61,033 nucleotides of DNA from Phocaeicola faecicola (GCF_013618865.1 NZ_JABSOE010000024.1:1-61033), one strand, 5' to 3'; positions 1 to 8,698 are shown, numbered from the stretch's first letter. The notes: generated by a model from the letters alone, not told the origin. Made by a program: numbers and translations.

Positions 1-36
1 TAGTTTGATTCCCTAAGATACAAAAAATTAGGGAAA

Positions 37-83
37 CGGGCAAGTTCTGACTTAGTGAAGTTAGGGCTTGCCCGATTTTTTTT
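37..83 (+). terminator. Rho-independent terminator of an upstream plus-strand gene
   Basis: An 8-bp perfect stem (CGGGCAAG at 37-44, CTTGCCCG at 67-74) is followed by a run of eight T. It points rightward, so a plus-strand gene probably ends just left of the window. A second dyad, TTCCCTA at 9-15 with TAGGGAA at 29-35, lies just before it. Confidence 0.75.
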
Positions 84-91
84 GCAGACAC

Positions 92-128
92 AAAAAAGGC
101 CATCTCAAAGTATTTTGAGACAGCCTCG
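92..128 (-). terminator. Terminator of the efflux operon
   Basis: On the minus strand the dyad AGGCTGTCTCAAA / TTTGAGATGGCCT is followed by a T run. It lies about 135 bases beyond the stop of the MFS gene and would end the tolC-emrA-emrB transcript. Confidence 0.75.
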
Positions 129-263
129 TTACATTTGAGCATCCTGCTCCACTACTATTATTTTAACCCATATATGAATCCGGTTCTAAAGCTTCAGCCT
201 CGGAGCAACAGCACGATACCCTTCCAAATTCAAGAAAAAACCATAGCCGAGGCATCCATCATC

Positions 264-1787
264 TCACTCCTCGTGAAAACGTATTTTCCGCCAAAGCCGA
301 TAACTCAGCAGCACGGCCAGAAAGACAGTTCCCAATACACATACATAGCCGAACAGTCCCTTGATACTGGTCAGCACGGTCTGCCGGACCACCTCCCCAT
401 ACAATTCCTGTACCGGAACATTCTGCACCTTGTCGATGGTCCGTGCCAGCAATCCGATATTCTCCCCCTGAAGAATCCGCAGCCAGCGGTTCAAGATGGC
501 CGTTCCCAAGGGAGTAGCGATGCTCGTACGGATAAAGCTCAATACACACAGTCCCTGAAAGAAATGCTTGAACGGAACACTTTTCGCCACATAAATTGTC
601 AGTGAGATATACAGAATCCCGTGGCCGACCCCTTTCAGAAAATTCGGGAAATACAGACTCTCGATATTCAAATTCGGATCAATCAGAAAATACATGCAGT
701 ACTGATAGACGACAATCAGAATAAATCCTAATGATATCAGGAACTTAAATCCCTTCCGCAGCACCACCTGCCGATAAAATACCACCCCATCCCCTACCAG
801 AATGCCCACAAAGACATACCAGTTCAACGATACCGCATTCAGCATGTCAAAGTTCAGGATCGATCTCATGAAACGTTCCTGCAATACCGAAGCGGTAGTC
901 AGGAACAGACACAGTGCCAGAAACAAGACCAGAATAGTAGGGAAATGACGGTATCCGAACACCTCTGGAGAAATATAAGGGCGGGACACCCGGTGCATCC
1001 GGTTGATGCTGACCAGTATCAGTACCACGGCAGTCACCAAAGCCGCACGTATCCTCGCACTGTCCAGCCAATCGTAATAATCCCCATAGATACAGACAAA
1101 CACCACACAGAACAGCACCACTCCCCAAAGCACCCCTCCCAGCCAGTCGATTCCGTAAAGAGGCGTTTTCCGCTGCATCCGGACATGCTTGGTCAGGAAA
1201 AACACACAAAGCCACACACACGCCAGCATTCCAATTACAAACCAATGCATATAGCGCCAGTTCGCCCAGTCGCTTATCTGTATCGTCACCAGTCCCGAAA
1301 GCTGGATACTCTCCAGCACCACGATATAGATGACCGGATAAAAGACCGAGAAATTTCCGGACGGAGTCACACTCAGGCGAATATTGGAAAAACATTCGAA
1401 GGTTCCCCACATCCGGAAAAATCCGGAGACAAAACATACCCCAATCATCACATAGATATTCTCGACATGCAACATCATCAGGTTGCACGCAATCAGTACC
1501 GGACAGACCACCATGAAAATCATCCGCGTCGTAAACCGGCTTTTCAAGCGGAACAAAATCGGAAAAATCACCGTCATCCCGATAAAGGAAGCATATCCGG
1601 CCATTGTCACATCCTCCTGGATGCATCCCAGTGCACTCGACATCTGGAGTGCCGCAGGAAGAAAGACACCGCCATTGAACTGAAATACCATTGCAAAGAA
1701 CAACGATAAGACAATACATGCCCCCGTCGGTACACTGTCCTTAAAATACAGGACCTTGGGACGGTTGGAAAATACAAGCCAGCGCAT
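264..1787 (-). CDS. EmrB/DHA2-type MFS drug-efflux permease
   Basis: A 507-residue protein made almost entirely of hydrophobic segments, consistent with the 12-14 helices of the DHA2 branch of the major facilitator superfamily. It would be the inner-membrane pump of a tripartite export system that moves small toxic molecules across both membranes. It is the last gene of a three-gene operon. Its ATG overlaps the stop of the membrane-fusion gene in a TGATG arrangement, so translation is probably coupled. The divergent AraC-type gene is the likely regulator. Classic MFS motif A is not obvious by eye, so the family rests on topology plus the HlyD/TolC partners. The substrate cannot be inferred. 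Confidence 0.8.
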   Translation of the reverse strand: MRWLVFSNRPKVLYFKDSVPTGACIVLSLFFAMVFQFNGGVFLPAALQMSSALGCIQEDVTMAGYASFIGMTVIFPILFRLKSRFTTRMIFMVVCPVLIACNLMMLHVENIYVMIGVCFVSGFFRMWGTFECFSNIRLSVTPSGNFSVFYPVIYIVVLESIQLSGLVTIQISDWANWRYMHWFVIGMLACVWLCVFFLTKHVRMQRKTPLYGIDWLGGVLWGVVLFCVVFVCIYGDYYDWLDSARIRAALVTAVVLILVSINRMHRVSRPYISPEVFGYRHFPTILVLFLALCLFLTTASVLQERFMRSILNFDMLNAVSLNWYVFVGILVGDGVVFYRQVVLRKGFKFLISLGFILIVVYQYCMYFLIDPNLNIESLYFPNFLKGVGHGILYISLTIYVAKSVPFKHFFQGLCVLSFIRTSIATPLGTAILNRWLRILQGENIGLLARTIDKVQNVPVQELYGEVVRQTVLTSIKGLFGYVCVLGTVFLAVLLSYRLWRKIRFHEE

Positions 1788-2827
1788 CAGCGGTTCACTT
1801 TAACGGTACACTCCACATTCATTCCCGCCCAAAGACGATTCAAGTCCTCCGGACGGTTATTCTCCGTAAACTCAATGCGCACCGGAATCCGCTGTTCCAC
1901 CTTCACAAAGTTGCCTGCCGCATTATCCTGAGGAATCAGCGAATACGCCGCTCCCGTTGCATCCGAAATGGAAGCAATCCTTCCCTCAAAGACAATTCCC
2001 GGAATGGCATCCACCCGAACCTCCACCGGCTGCCCCGTTCTCATATCCGTAGTCTGTGTCTCCTTATAATTCGCTATCACCCACTTGTCGGTACCGTCCA
2101 CCAGCGTCACCAGCGTTTCTCCCTGCTGCACCAGTTCCCCTTCGTGAATGTTCTTCCGTCCCGTTACCCCGTCGGTAGTAGCCACGATAATCGTATAAGA
2201 CAAATTCAGCCGGGCCAGTTCCAATGCAGCCTCAGCCAGTTTGATGGCCGCCTCGTTCTGGTCCAGACGCTGTATCTGCTCCTGCTTCAAGAGATTCGTA
2301 GACTCCTTCTGCCTGAGCAGCTGCTCATAACGAGCCTTGGTAGCCGCATAATCCGTCTCTACCCGGTCAAACTGCTGGGGGGTCACTGCCTCCTCCTTCA
2401 CCAGTTGCTGATAACGCTTGTAATCCGTCTCCGCATTCTGCAGCCGGATACGCTGCTCCTCAATCGCCGCATCCGTCACCCAAATATTGTTCTGCGTCGT
2501 ATTGATCGTAGTATGCATCGCACTCTTTCCGGCCAGTACATTCTTATAGTCCGCAATGGCCTGCGCCAGCTTCAGCCGGTATTCCGTATCCTCTATGATT
2601 ACCAGCGTATCCCCCTTGCGGACCTGCTGATACTCCTCAAAGCAGATTTTCTTGATGAATCCCTGCACCCTCGTACTCACCGGAGACAAGTGCTGTTTGA
2701 CCTGTGCATTGTCTGTAAACTCCACATTTCCAAGATGTACAAACTTGGCACATACCCATCCGATTCCAGCTACAATGATTAATGATATGATGAAATTAGG
2801 AATTACTCTTTTCTTATTCTGAATCAT
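1787..2827 (-). CDS. HlyD/EmrA-type periplasmic adaptor (membrane fusion protein)
   Basis: A 346-residue protein with a short cytoplasmic N-terminus and one membrane anchor at about residues 10-30. A beta-barrel/lipoyl half-motif follows, then a long alpha-helical hairpin (about residues 85-205, rich in Gln, Glu and Lys), a second lipoyl half (DGVTGRKNIHEGELVQQGET) and a C-terminal barrel. This is the EmrA/HlyD layout. It would bridge the MFS pump and the TolC-like channel. It starts 12 bases after the channel gene and overlaps the pump gene by one base. Confidence 0.9.
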   Translation of the reverse strand: MIQNKKRVIPNFIISLIIVAGIGWVCAKFVHLGNVEFTDNAQVKQHLSPVSTRVQGFIKKICFEEYQQVRKGDTLVIIEDTEYRLKLAQAIADYKNVLAGKSAMHTTINTTQNNIWVTDAAIEEQRIRLQNAETDYKRYQQLVKEEAVTPQQFDRVETDYAATKARYEQLLRQKESTNLLKQEQIQRLDQNEAAIKLAEAALELARLNLSYTIIVATTDGVTGRKNIHEGELVQQGETLVTLVDGTDKWVIANYKETQTTDMRTGQPVEVRVDAIPGIVFEGRIASISDATGAAYSLIPQDNAAGNFVKVEQRIPVRIEFTENNRPEDLNRLWAGMNVECTVKVNR

Positions 2828-2839
2828 AGTCGTCTTACA

Positions 2840-4144
2840 TTAAAGGGTTCCTGTTAACTTTTTAAGTAAATAATACTGATACAATATTCCAATCTGATAA
2901 TTAGCCAGCTGCAGTTCCATATCCAGCTGCGTATTGCTTGCGTCCAGCATGTCAGTAATCAGTGCCAGTCCGTTCAGGTAACGGTGCCGCACGATCCCAT
3001 AATTCTCATGAGCCAGCTGCACGCTTTTCTGCTGCGTCCGCAAACGGATATACGCCTCATTCAAGTCCACATAAGCTGCATGAATCGAATTGTCGACTTC
3101 CTCGGCCACCTGTTCTTTTGCCATCTCAGAGCGCATGATGGCAATTTTAGCCTGCTTCAGTTTCTTGTGACTTTTGAAGAGCGAATCAAAGCTGTACGAC
3201 ACACTGACCCCCGCAAACCAATATGCAAAATTATTGTTCAGCGGAGGAACCTCCACCAGAATCGGTCCGTTCAGTTCACTGGTCAGCGAGACATGCACCC
3301 GAGGCAGACGTTCGGCCCGGATCAGGCGCTCCCGGTTTCTGGAAAGCGCGATTTCCGTATCCGCCAGTTGCAACCTTGGAGCCTCCTTCGACGCCCATCT
3401 CCAGTCCTGCTCACTGAGCGAATCCACCTCGGCCACCAGCAGTGAGTTTTTATCAGGCACAATCTGCAATCCCTGATCGAGGCCCAGTGCCGTCAGCAAC
3501 CGGTAATTGATCTTATTGATTTCATTCTCGGTAGCCGTCAGCCGGAGCTGAATGTTCTGCAGCTGCAGCTCATAGCGGGTAATGTCACTCTTCAGTGCCG
3601 TTCCCTGCCGGTAAGCCGCCTTCATATCCTTCACCAGAATCTGCGTCTGCTCCACATTCCGTTCGTAAACCGTCCGCTGGTTGTTCAACTGAAACAGGTC
3701 GAGATAATATCCCAGAAGCAGAAAACGAAGATCCTGTTGTGTAATACAGTACTCATGTCCGGCTGCCTCTGCCTCCAGCCGACTACGTTCAATGCCCCGG
3801 GATATTTCTCCACCTGCATATATCACCTGAGAAGCCTTGACAACGAAGGTGTTTCCCCAGTGCGGCATGTCCGCATGAATTCCTCCGGAAAAATCACGTT
3901 CCGTCATGACCCCGTCACCGATATAATTCAGTTCCACCTGCGCTCCCACCGAAGGCAAACGGTCGTTTTTCGCAATCCGTATTCCCTGTTCCGCCTCACT
4001 CATCCTCAACCGGCGCAGCTGAAGTTCCGTGCTGTTGCTGTCCGCAATCCGGAACATCTCCTCAATCGTCAGCAGTTTTTCCTGCGCCTGCAGGGCCATT
4101 GACAGTCCCAATAAACCAATACCTATTACATTCCGCTTAATCAT
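2840..4144 (-). CDS. TolC-family outer-membrane efflux channel
   Basis: A 434-residue protein with a signal peptide (cleavage probably after ALQAQ, about residue 21). Two structurally repeated halves of long amphipathic helices follow, as in the outer membrane efflux protein family. It is the first gene of the operon and supplies the exit duct. A TATATTTG element lies only two bases upstream of the ATG. If used, it would give an almost leaderless mRNA; no other in-frame start preserves the signal peptide. Confidence 0.9.
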   Translation of the reverse strand: MIKRNVIGIGLLGLSMALQAQEKLLTIEEMFRIADSNSTELQLRRLRMSEAEQGIRIAKNDRLPSVGAQVELNYIGDGVMTERDFSGGIHADMPHWGNTFVVKASQVIYAGGEISRGIERSRLEAEAAGHEYCITQQDLRFLLLGYYLDLFQLNNQRTVYERNVEQTQILVKDMKAAYRQGTALKSDITRYELQLQNIQLRLTATENEINKINYRLLTALGLDQGLQIVPDKNSLLVAEVDSLSEQDWRWASKEAPRLQLADTEIALSRNRERLIRAERLPRVHVSLTSELNGPILVEVPPLNNNFAYWFAGVSVSYSFDSLFKSHKKLKQAKIAIMRSEMAKEQVAEEVDNSIHAAYVDLNEAYIRLRTQQKSVQLAHENYGIVRHRYLNGLALITDMLDASNTQLDMELQLANYQIGILYQYYLLKKLTGTL

Positions 4145-4146
4145 TG

Positions 4147-4154
4147 CAAATATA
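4147..4154 (-). promoter_or_regulatory. -7-like element abutting the tolC-type gene
   Basis: TATATTTG on the minus strand ends two bases before the ATG at 4144. It matches TAnnTTTG exactly but is too close to the start for a normal leader, so it may be fortuitous. Confidence 0.35.
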
Positions 4155-4256
4155 TTTATCCATTATCCTTTATTCTTTTCCCTCCGGTCTGCACATTCAT
4201 CCTGACAGTAAGCCACTGAAAGACTGCCCTTACACCTAAGAACGAGCCTTCAGATT

Positions 4257-4287
4257 TTTGATGCGCAAAATTAATCCATTAAATTTG
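4257..4287 (+). promoter_or_regulatory. Promoter of the AraC-type regulator
   Basis: TTTG at 4257-4260, a 19-base spacer and TAAATTTG at 4280-4287 match the Bacteroides housekeeping promoter exactly. The predicted transcript starts near 4294, about 50 bases before the ATG at 4343. It faces away from the efflux operon. Confidence 0.75.
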
Positions 4288-4342
4288 TACCGGATTTGCA
4301 TATTAAGCAATAATATTATCCATTTAAGCCATATCACCACTC

Positions 4343-5146
4343 ATGAACCACGAACAGATAAACTACCTTGGCATTATCAGAGAATCCGAAGTCCACGAAA
4401 TTCTGGTCAAGAAAACCGGATGGGAAGACATCCACATCACCGAACACATCCATCAAAAATTCCAAATCATCTATACCCTCTCGGGTACCCTTCACGTATA
4501 CATCGGAAGCACCAGCTACTTCGTACCCGAAAAGCACATTGCCTGGATTCCGGCCCACACCGCCCACCGGCTTACCAGCAACAACCGTCAGGCCTCACTG
4601 GTCATTTTCTATGCCAGTCTCCCGCTGCCCCTGCCCTCAGAGGCCCAGTCGCAGTTTGCCATCTATCCGGTCAACCCGCTGATTTCGGAAAACCTGAAGT
4701 TCCTGGCCACCTTCGTTCCCTCCATCAGTCAGTTGCAGCACCCCGACATCTACCAGTACTCCATCAGTTTCTTCCGCATGCAGGCAAGCATCTGCCCGCA
4801 TACGAAGAGACTCTTCAAGAATGTTGTACTGTCGAACGACTCCCGTCTTCCTGCCATACTGGAATACATGACCGACCACCTGCAGGAGGAACTCAAGATA
4901 GGAGACGTGGCTGCACAGTTCGGACTGTCTGTCCGCAACCTCAGCCGGCTGTTCAATGCATCCGGCATCCATTTCTGCAACTACCTGAACCGCCAGCGCA
5001 TCATCCGTGCCATCGAACTGGCCTCCGACGGAGAGAAAAACATGAAGCAGGTAGCCTATGAGGTCGGCTTCAACATCCCCACTAACTTCAACCGGGTCTT
5101 CAAACAGGTAACCGGAATGTCTCCCAGCGAATTTCTGAAAAAATAA
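4343..5146 (+). CDS. AraC-family transcriptional regulator
   Basis: A 267-residue protein. The N-terminal cupin-like sensor (about residues 25-90) contains His-rich strands such as HITEHIHQKF. The C-terminal 100 residues form the double helix-turn-helix of the AraC/XylS family: IGDVAAQFGLSVRNLSRLF, then MKQVAYEVGFNIPTNFNRVF. It is transcribed divergently from the efflux operon with a 198-base shared control region, so it probably controls that operon in response to an exported compound. Overlapping long ORFs in other frames lack any family signature. Confidence 0.9.
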   Translation: MNHEQINYLGIIRESEVHEILVKKTGWEDIHITEHIHQKFQIIYTLSGTLHVYIGSTSYFVPEKHIAWIPAHTAHRLTSNNRQASLVIFYASLPLPLPSEAQSQFAIYPVNPLISENLKFLATFVPSISQLQHPDIYQYSISFFRMQASICPHTKRLFKNVVLSNDSRLPAILEYMTDHLQEELKIGDVAAQFGLSVRNLSRLFNASGIHFCNYLNRQRIIRAIELASDGEKNMKQVAYEVGFNIPTNFNRVFKQVTGMSPSEFLKK

Positions 5147-5163
5147 GCAGCCCCTTAAACACA

Positions 5164-5208
5164 CAGAAGCGGTATACCGACAATCTTTCTGTCGATATAC
5201 CGCTTCTG
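5164..5208. terminator. Long hairpin between convergent genes
   Basis: CAGAAGCGGTATA at 5164-5176 pairs with TATACCGCTTCTG at 5196-5208, and the inner CGACA/TGTCG extends the stem. There is no T run on either side, so it is not a canonical intrinsic terminator. It separates the convergent araC-type and maf genes. Confidence 0.5.
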
Positions 5209-5228
5209 CCCTGAATCGCCGCACCGGC

Positions 5229-5813
5229 TTACAGTCCCTTCAGTTCCCTGTACAGACGCTGCACCGGAAGTCCCATCACATTGAAGTACGAGCCCTTCAT
5301 TCCCGTGACACCGATGAAACCGATCCACTCCTGAATGCCGTACGAACCCGCCTTGTCCATCGGCGCATACTTGCTGACATAATAGTCGATTTCCTCTTCC
5401 GACAAGGTATCAAACGTAACCTCCGTTACGGCAGCGAACGACTTCTGGAAGGCCTGCGTCGTAATGCAGACTCCCGTAATGACCTGATGCGTCTTTCCTG
5501 AGAGCAGACGCAACATCCGGGCAGCATCAGCCGCATCACGAGGCTTGCCCAGCACCTCACCGTCGAGATACACAATCGTATCTGCCGTAATGATCAGGTC
5601 GTCCTCCTGCATCACCGCCCGGTAGGCAGCTGCCTTTTCCGATGCAATGTACACCGGAATCTCCTCCCCTTTCAGGGAATCGGGATAGCTCTCGTCGATG
5701 CCCGGAAGCACCTTCACCTCATAATCGATTCCCAGTCCCCCCAGCAGTTCCTTCCGCCTTGGAGAGTTGGAAGCCAATATAATCCGATATTTCCTTAAAT
5801 TATCCAGTACCAT
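5229..5813 (-). CDS. maf: Maf-like nucleotide pyrophosphatase
   Basis: A 194-residue protein of the Maf/Ham1 fold. The N-terminal signature ILASNSPRRKELL (residues 9-21) and the ADTIVYLDGEVLGKPRD region are diagnostic. Maf proteins hydrolyse non-canonical or modified dTTP/UTP-type nucleotides to monophosphates; the dTTP/UTP subclass is likely but unproven. I start it at the ATG at 5813, which puts the family motif at the usual distance. An in-frame ATG 39 bases upstream would add an unrelated tail. It is followed in the minus-strand run by nothing but the convergent hairpin. Confidence 0.92.
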   Translation of the reverse strand: MVLDNLRKYRIILASNSPRRKELLGGLGIDYEVKVLPGIDESYPDSLKGEEIPVYIASEKAAAYRAVMQEDDLIITADTIVYLDGEVLGKPRDAADAARMLRLLSGKTHQVITGVCITTQAFQKSFAAVTEVTFDTLSEEEIDYYVSKYAPMDKAGSYGIQEWIGFIGVTGMKGSYFNVMGLPVQRLYRELKGL

Positions 5814-5905
5814 TTTCTTGTTTATTTTTGAATATCCCGCTGCAACAGACATTCAGCCGTTCCGGCGTTCCGCTGCAACAGACACTTGTTCTACGATTGC
5901 AGCAC

Positions 5906-6424
5906 TTACCAGCCGAAAGCCTTTTCTTCTTCCATCCACTTTCCCTGTGCCCGCAACACCTGTTCCACCACATCACGGCCACAGCCATATCCACCGTTCC
6001 GGTGCGAGATATAACGGCATACCGACTTGATTTCAGGAGCCGCATCCGCCGGACAGCAAGGCAGTCCCACCAGTTTCAGCACCTCATAATCCGGAATGTC
6101 ATCACCCATATAAAGCACCTCCTCCGGCTTCAGGTCGTACTTCTTCATCAGTTCGGCATACTCCCGCGTCTTCACCGATGCCCCCAGGTACACATCCTGT
6201 ATACCCAGACCCTCGTAGCGTTTCCGGACCGCCTCCGTCCGTCCGCCGGTAATAATCGCCACATGCAGTCCGCATTTCACAGCCAGTTGCAAGGCATAGC
6301 CATCCTTGATGTTCACCGTCCGCATCGGTTCCCCGTTCGGATGCAGCACAATAGTCTCCGCACTCAGTACGCCGTCCACATCAAAAATCAGCGCCTTTAT
6401 TTTCGTCAAGTCATAATCTATCAT
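5906..6424 (-). CDS. kdsC: 3-deoxy-D-manno-octulosonate 8-phosphate phosphatase (KdsC type)
   Basis: A 172-residue cap-less HAD phosphatase. HAD motif I is FDVDGVLS (nucleophile and acid/base Asp), motif II is the Thr of IITGG, and motif IV is [11 protein letters not shown]. Size and motif spacing match KdsC, which removes phosphate from KDO-8-phosphate in lipid A core synthesis. The enzyme is cytoplasmic and normally tetrameric. It sits 27 bases after the DUF2520 gene and upstream of maf, a gene order I recall as common in Bacteroidales. Confidence 0.9.
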   Translation of the reverse strand: MIDYDLTKIKALIFDVDGVLSAETIVLHPNGEPMRTVNIKDGYALQLAVKCGLHVAIITGGRTEAVRKRYEGLGIQDVYLGASVKTREYAELMKKYDLKPEEVLYMGDDIPDYEVLKLVGLPCCPADAAPEIKSVCRYISHRNGGYGCGRDVVEQVLRAQGKWMEEEKAFGW

Positions 6425-6451
6425 ACTTTAGTCCTTCTTCTTTATGATTTC

Positions 6452-7240
6452 TTACTCTTTTTCAGATGAATACTTATAAATATTGCGACTCACCAGCCGG
6501 TAAATCTCCGCCAGTTCCGGTTCGTCTGCCAGCATGTTCAGATGCCCGTCCATTACCTGGACATCGTTCCGCTGAGCCGGTCCCGTCTGCCCCGCCACCG
6601 GAGCCATCTCATGTACCTTCCGTGCCGTCTCGTCGATAAGGGGATACATTGCCTCAAAAGGCAGTCCGTGTGCATCCAGCAGATGCTTGGCCACCGCATA
6701 CATGTGGTTCGAGAAATTGCAGGCAAACACCGCCGCGATGTGCAGAAAACGCCGCTGTTCGGAAGAAGCCTCGTAAGCCTTTCCTCCCAATCCGACCGCC
6801 AGTTCCATCAATGCCTCACTGTCTTCCTTGCGAAGTGCCTCCACAAAAAAAGACACCGTGGTAAAATCGACCGGCCGCTGCTTGCTGAACGTCTGCATCG
6901 GATACAGCACACCGTAACGGTCGGCTTTTCCTTTCCAGACATCCATCGGCACACTGCCCGCCGTATGTACAAACAAGGCTTCCCGGTTCACCTTCCCCAG
7001 TTGCGCTGCCAGCACAGGCAAAGCGTCGTCTTTCACCGAAACCACATACAGATCCGCCTCAGCGGTAACATCCTCCATGGCAACCGTATAGCTGCAATGC
7101 AACTTTCCGGCAAGTTCCGAAGCCGACGCCTCCGTACGACTGTATACCTGCACAATGGAGTACCCTGCCCGCGACAAGGCCTCTCCCAGGTGCGTAGCCA
7201 CATTTCCGGCCCCTATCAAAACAATCCGATTCAAACTCAT
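6452..7240 (-). CDS. Rossmann-like and DUF2520 domain protein
   Basis: A 262-residue protein. The N-terminal Rossmann fold has GAGNVATHLG (residues 10-19), a dinucleotide-binding glycine loop. The C-terminal helical part (from about residue 130) fits DUF2520, as in F420-dependent NADP reductase-like and ProC-like proteins. It is probably an NAD(P)-dependent oxidoreductase, substrate unknown. It precedes kdsC and maf on the same strand, with a 27-base gap to kdsC, so the three are likely co-transcribed. Confidence 0.8.
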   Translation of the reverse strand: MSLNRIVLIGAGNVATHLGEALSRAGYSIVQVYSRTEASASELAGKLHCSYTVAMEDVTAEADLYVVSVKDDALPVLAAQLGKVNREALFVHTAGSVPMDVWKGKADRYGVLYPMQTFSKQRPVDFTTVSFFVEALRKEDSEALMELAVGLGGKAYEASSEQRRFLHIAAVFACNFSNHMYAVAKHLLDAHGLPFEAMYPLIDETARKVHEMAPVAGQTGPAQRNDVQVMDGHLNMLADEPELAEIYRLVSRNIYKYSSEKE

Positions 7241-7300
7241 TTTCCAGATTCCTTCCTGTTAAAGTGATTACAAATATGCTTCAGATACCTCTCCCTGCAG

Positions 7301-7636
7301 TCATTTACGCGAAGAGAACCAGTACAGCAAGCCCCCTACCGCCAGCAGCGTCACCGGAAGCAGGTAGCCCGACATCTGTCCCAGCCAGCGGATGACCAGC
7401 GCAATGTTCTGTATCAGCCACACTGTCAGCAGAATCAGGCCCACCGACTTGTCGGCCTTGAACCAGAGAAAGACCACCGCCGCACAGAGCAGCACCGTAT
7501 CCTTCTCCATTACCCACGGCAGTCCCATGGATGCAAAAGAAATCCACCCGTTAACCAGATGGAGCAGCCCCGTCAGTCCCAGAAAGACCGCCAGGGCCCG
7601 GTAGGTATCGTGTTGATTTGCCATTTTCGCCGACAC
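7301..7636 (-). CDS. Small four-helix membrane protein of unknown function
   Basis: A 111-residue protein with about four hydrophobic segments and charged loops (EKDT, KADKS) and a C-terminal FSSRK. No family was recognised. The start could be 7636 or the internal ATG at 7624 (MANQHDTYRA); the second lies 15 bases after the nitroreductase stop and gives a cleaner N-terminus. It follows the nitroreductase gene almost directly and is probably co-transcribed with it. Confidence 0.6.
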   Translation of the reverse strand: MSAKMANQHDTYRALAVFLGLTGLLHLVNGWISFASMGLPWVMEKDTVLLCAAVVFLWFKADKSVGLILLTVWLIQNIALVIRWLGQMSGYLLPVTLLAVGGLLYWFSSRK

Positions 7637-7638
7637 GT

Positions 7639-8178
7639 TTATTTTCCTCCGTACTTATTGATATGTACCTTCTCCCACTGCAGATGCTCCTCGTCGAAGG
7701 GCTTGCGTTCCATTCCCTTGTGTCCGATGGCAATGATGGAAAGCACCTGCAACTGCAACGGAATGTCGAGTATTCCGTGTACATACTCATCCGAAGACAT
7801 GCCGGTAGCAGCAGTAAACCGCTCACGCACCTGTATCCAGCAGCTGCCCAGTCCCATGTCTTCTGCCTGAAGCTGAATCAGGATGGAAGCCACCGAGGCA
7901 TCCTCTATCCAGACATCGCTGGCCAGCGGATCGGCCATCACCACAATGGCCAGTGCGGCATCGGCCAGGAAAGCCGCCCCGTGTTCTTTGCACCGTGACA
8001 GTTTATCGAGCGTCTCCTTGTCGTCGACAGCAATGAACTGCCAACTGTTTGAACGCTTGGAGGTAGGCGACATCAATGCCGCCTTCAGCAAGGTTACCAC
8101 TTCTTCCGGAGCCAGTTCCTCGGAAGTAAACTTGCGCATGCTGCGCCGCAGCCGGATCAAATCACTGAAGTTTTCCAT
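7639..8178 (-). CDS. Nitroreductase-family flavoprotein
   Basis: A 179-residue protein with the FMN-binding N-terminal RRSMRKF motif (residues 10-16), SPTSKRSNSWQF near residue 38 and the LGSCWIQVR region near residue 132. These are features of the NfnB/FRase I-like nitroreductase family. It is likely an NAD(P)H-dependent FMN reductase in the cytoplasm; the substrate is undetermined. A TAAGTTTG -7 element lies 27 bases upstream of the ATG. Confidence 0.88.
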   Translation of the reverse strand: MENFSDLIRLRRSMRKFTSEELAPEEVVTLLKAALMSPTSKRSNSWQFIAVDDKETLDKLSRCKEHGAAFLADAALAIVVMADPLASDVWIEDASVASILIQLQAEDMGLGSCWIQVRERFTAATGMSSDEYVHGILDIPLQLQVLSIIAIGHKGMERKPFDEEHLQWEKVHINKYGGK

Positions 8179-8204
8179 TTTCGTATTTTTCTGTATTAAT
8201 GACG

Positions 8205-8212
8205 CAAACTTA
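8205..8212 (-). promoter_or_regulatory. -7 element for the nitroreductase gene
   Basis: TAAGTTTG on the minus strand matches TAnnTTTG exactly, 26 bases before the ATG. No good TTTG was seen 19 bases further upstream. Confidence 0.5.
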
Positions 8213-8510
8213 CGTATTTTCGGTGGAATAATCTAATAAGTCGGCCAATTTGCTTTTCGTAAAATGCCCCGGTCGCCTTGCTGCCAAATTAATCCGGCCG
8301 CCACATATTCTTTCCCGTTACACCGGATTTATTTCGGTGAAAGAAGATACATACCCTAACTTTCCCCGCCAATCCAATACGCTACGGCGCCGATTTATCA
8401 GTTGCCGACGCTGATTATCCAAACCACGCCGGCAAACAAATTACAGAAGTAAGCCACACGCTTTTTGCATTTACAGACATCCAGGTTTCTTCCTTTATCG
8501 CCACACAAAT
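8213..8510. other. Gene-free spacer before the hexosaminidase promoters
   Basis: No ORF with a credible family, no RNA gene and no riboswitch core was recognised. There is one short dyad (CACCG/CGGTG near 8323). The region feeds into the two promoters of the GH20 gene. Confidence 0.4.
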
Positions 8511-8541
8511 TTTAAAGAATCAAGGAATTTCACTATATTTG
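8511..8541 (+). promoter_or_regulatory. Distal promoter of the GH20 gene
   Basis: TTTA at 8511-8514, a 19-base spacer and TATATTTG at 8534-8541 fit the Bacteroides consensus with one mismatch in the -33 box. Confidence 0.5.
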
Positions 8542-8603
8542 CATTTCACGCAAATAATAGGATACGGTCCGGCAAAGCCAGAATAATAAAACAATGCTTC
8601 CTT

Positions 8604-8634
8604 TTGTCTCTGCCTCACCTTTTCGTATATTTGC
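8604..8634 (+). promoter_or_regulatory. Proximal promoter of the GH20 gene
   Basis: TTTG at 8604-8607, a 19-base spacer and TATATTTG at 8627-8634 match the consensus exactly. Transcription would begin near 8641. This excludes the upstream in-frame ATG at 8594 for that transcript and supports a start at 8699 or 8702. Confidence 0.7.
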
Positions 8635-8698
8635 AAGTGTAACCATGCAATTGTTGTTGCATTTATCTGATACATTCACTATTGTTAAACTTAAAATC

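Noticed and set aside
945..1709. Plus-strand ORF of 254 residues opposite the MFS gene
   Set aside because: His/Arg/Gln-rich composition without motifs; it is the antisense shadow of a clear membrane protein.
4258..5061. Plus-strand ORF of 267 residues overlapping the AraC gene in another frame
   Set aside because: No domain, Pro/His-rich, and the overlapping frame has a full AraC helix-turn-helix; it also begins inside the -33 box.
8213..8510. Possible riboswitch or small RNA before the GH20 gene
   Set aside because: I looked for a cobalamin-type or other core on both strands and found none; only short stems exist.
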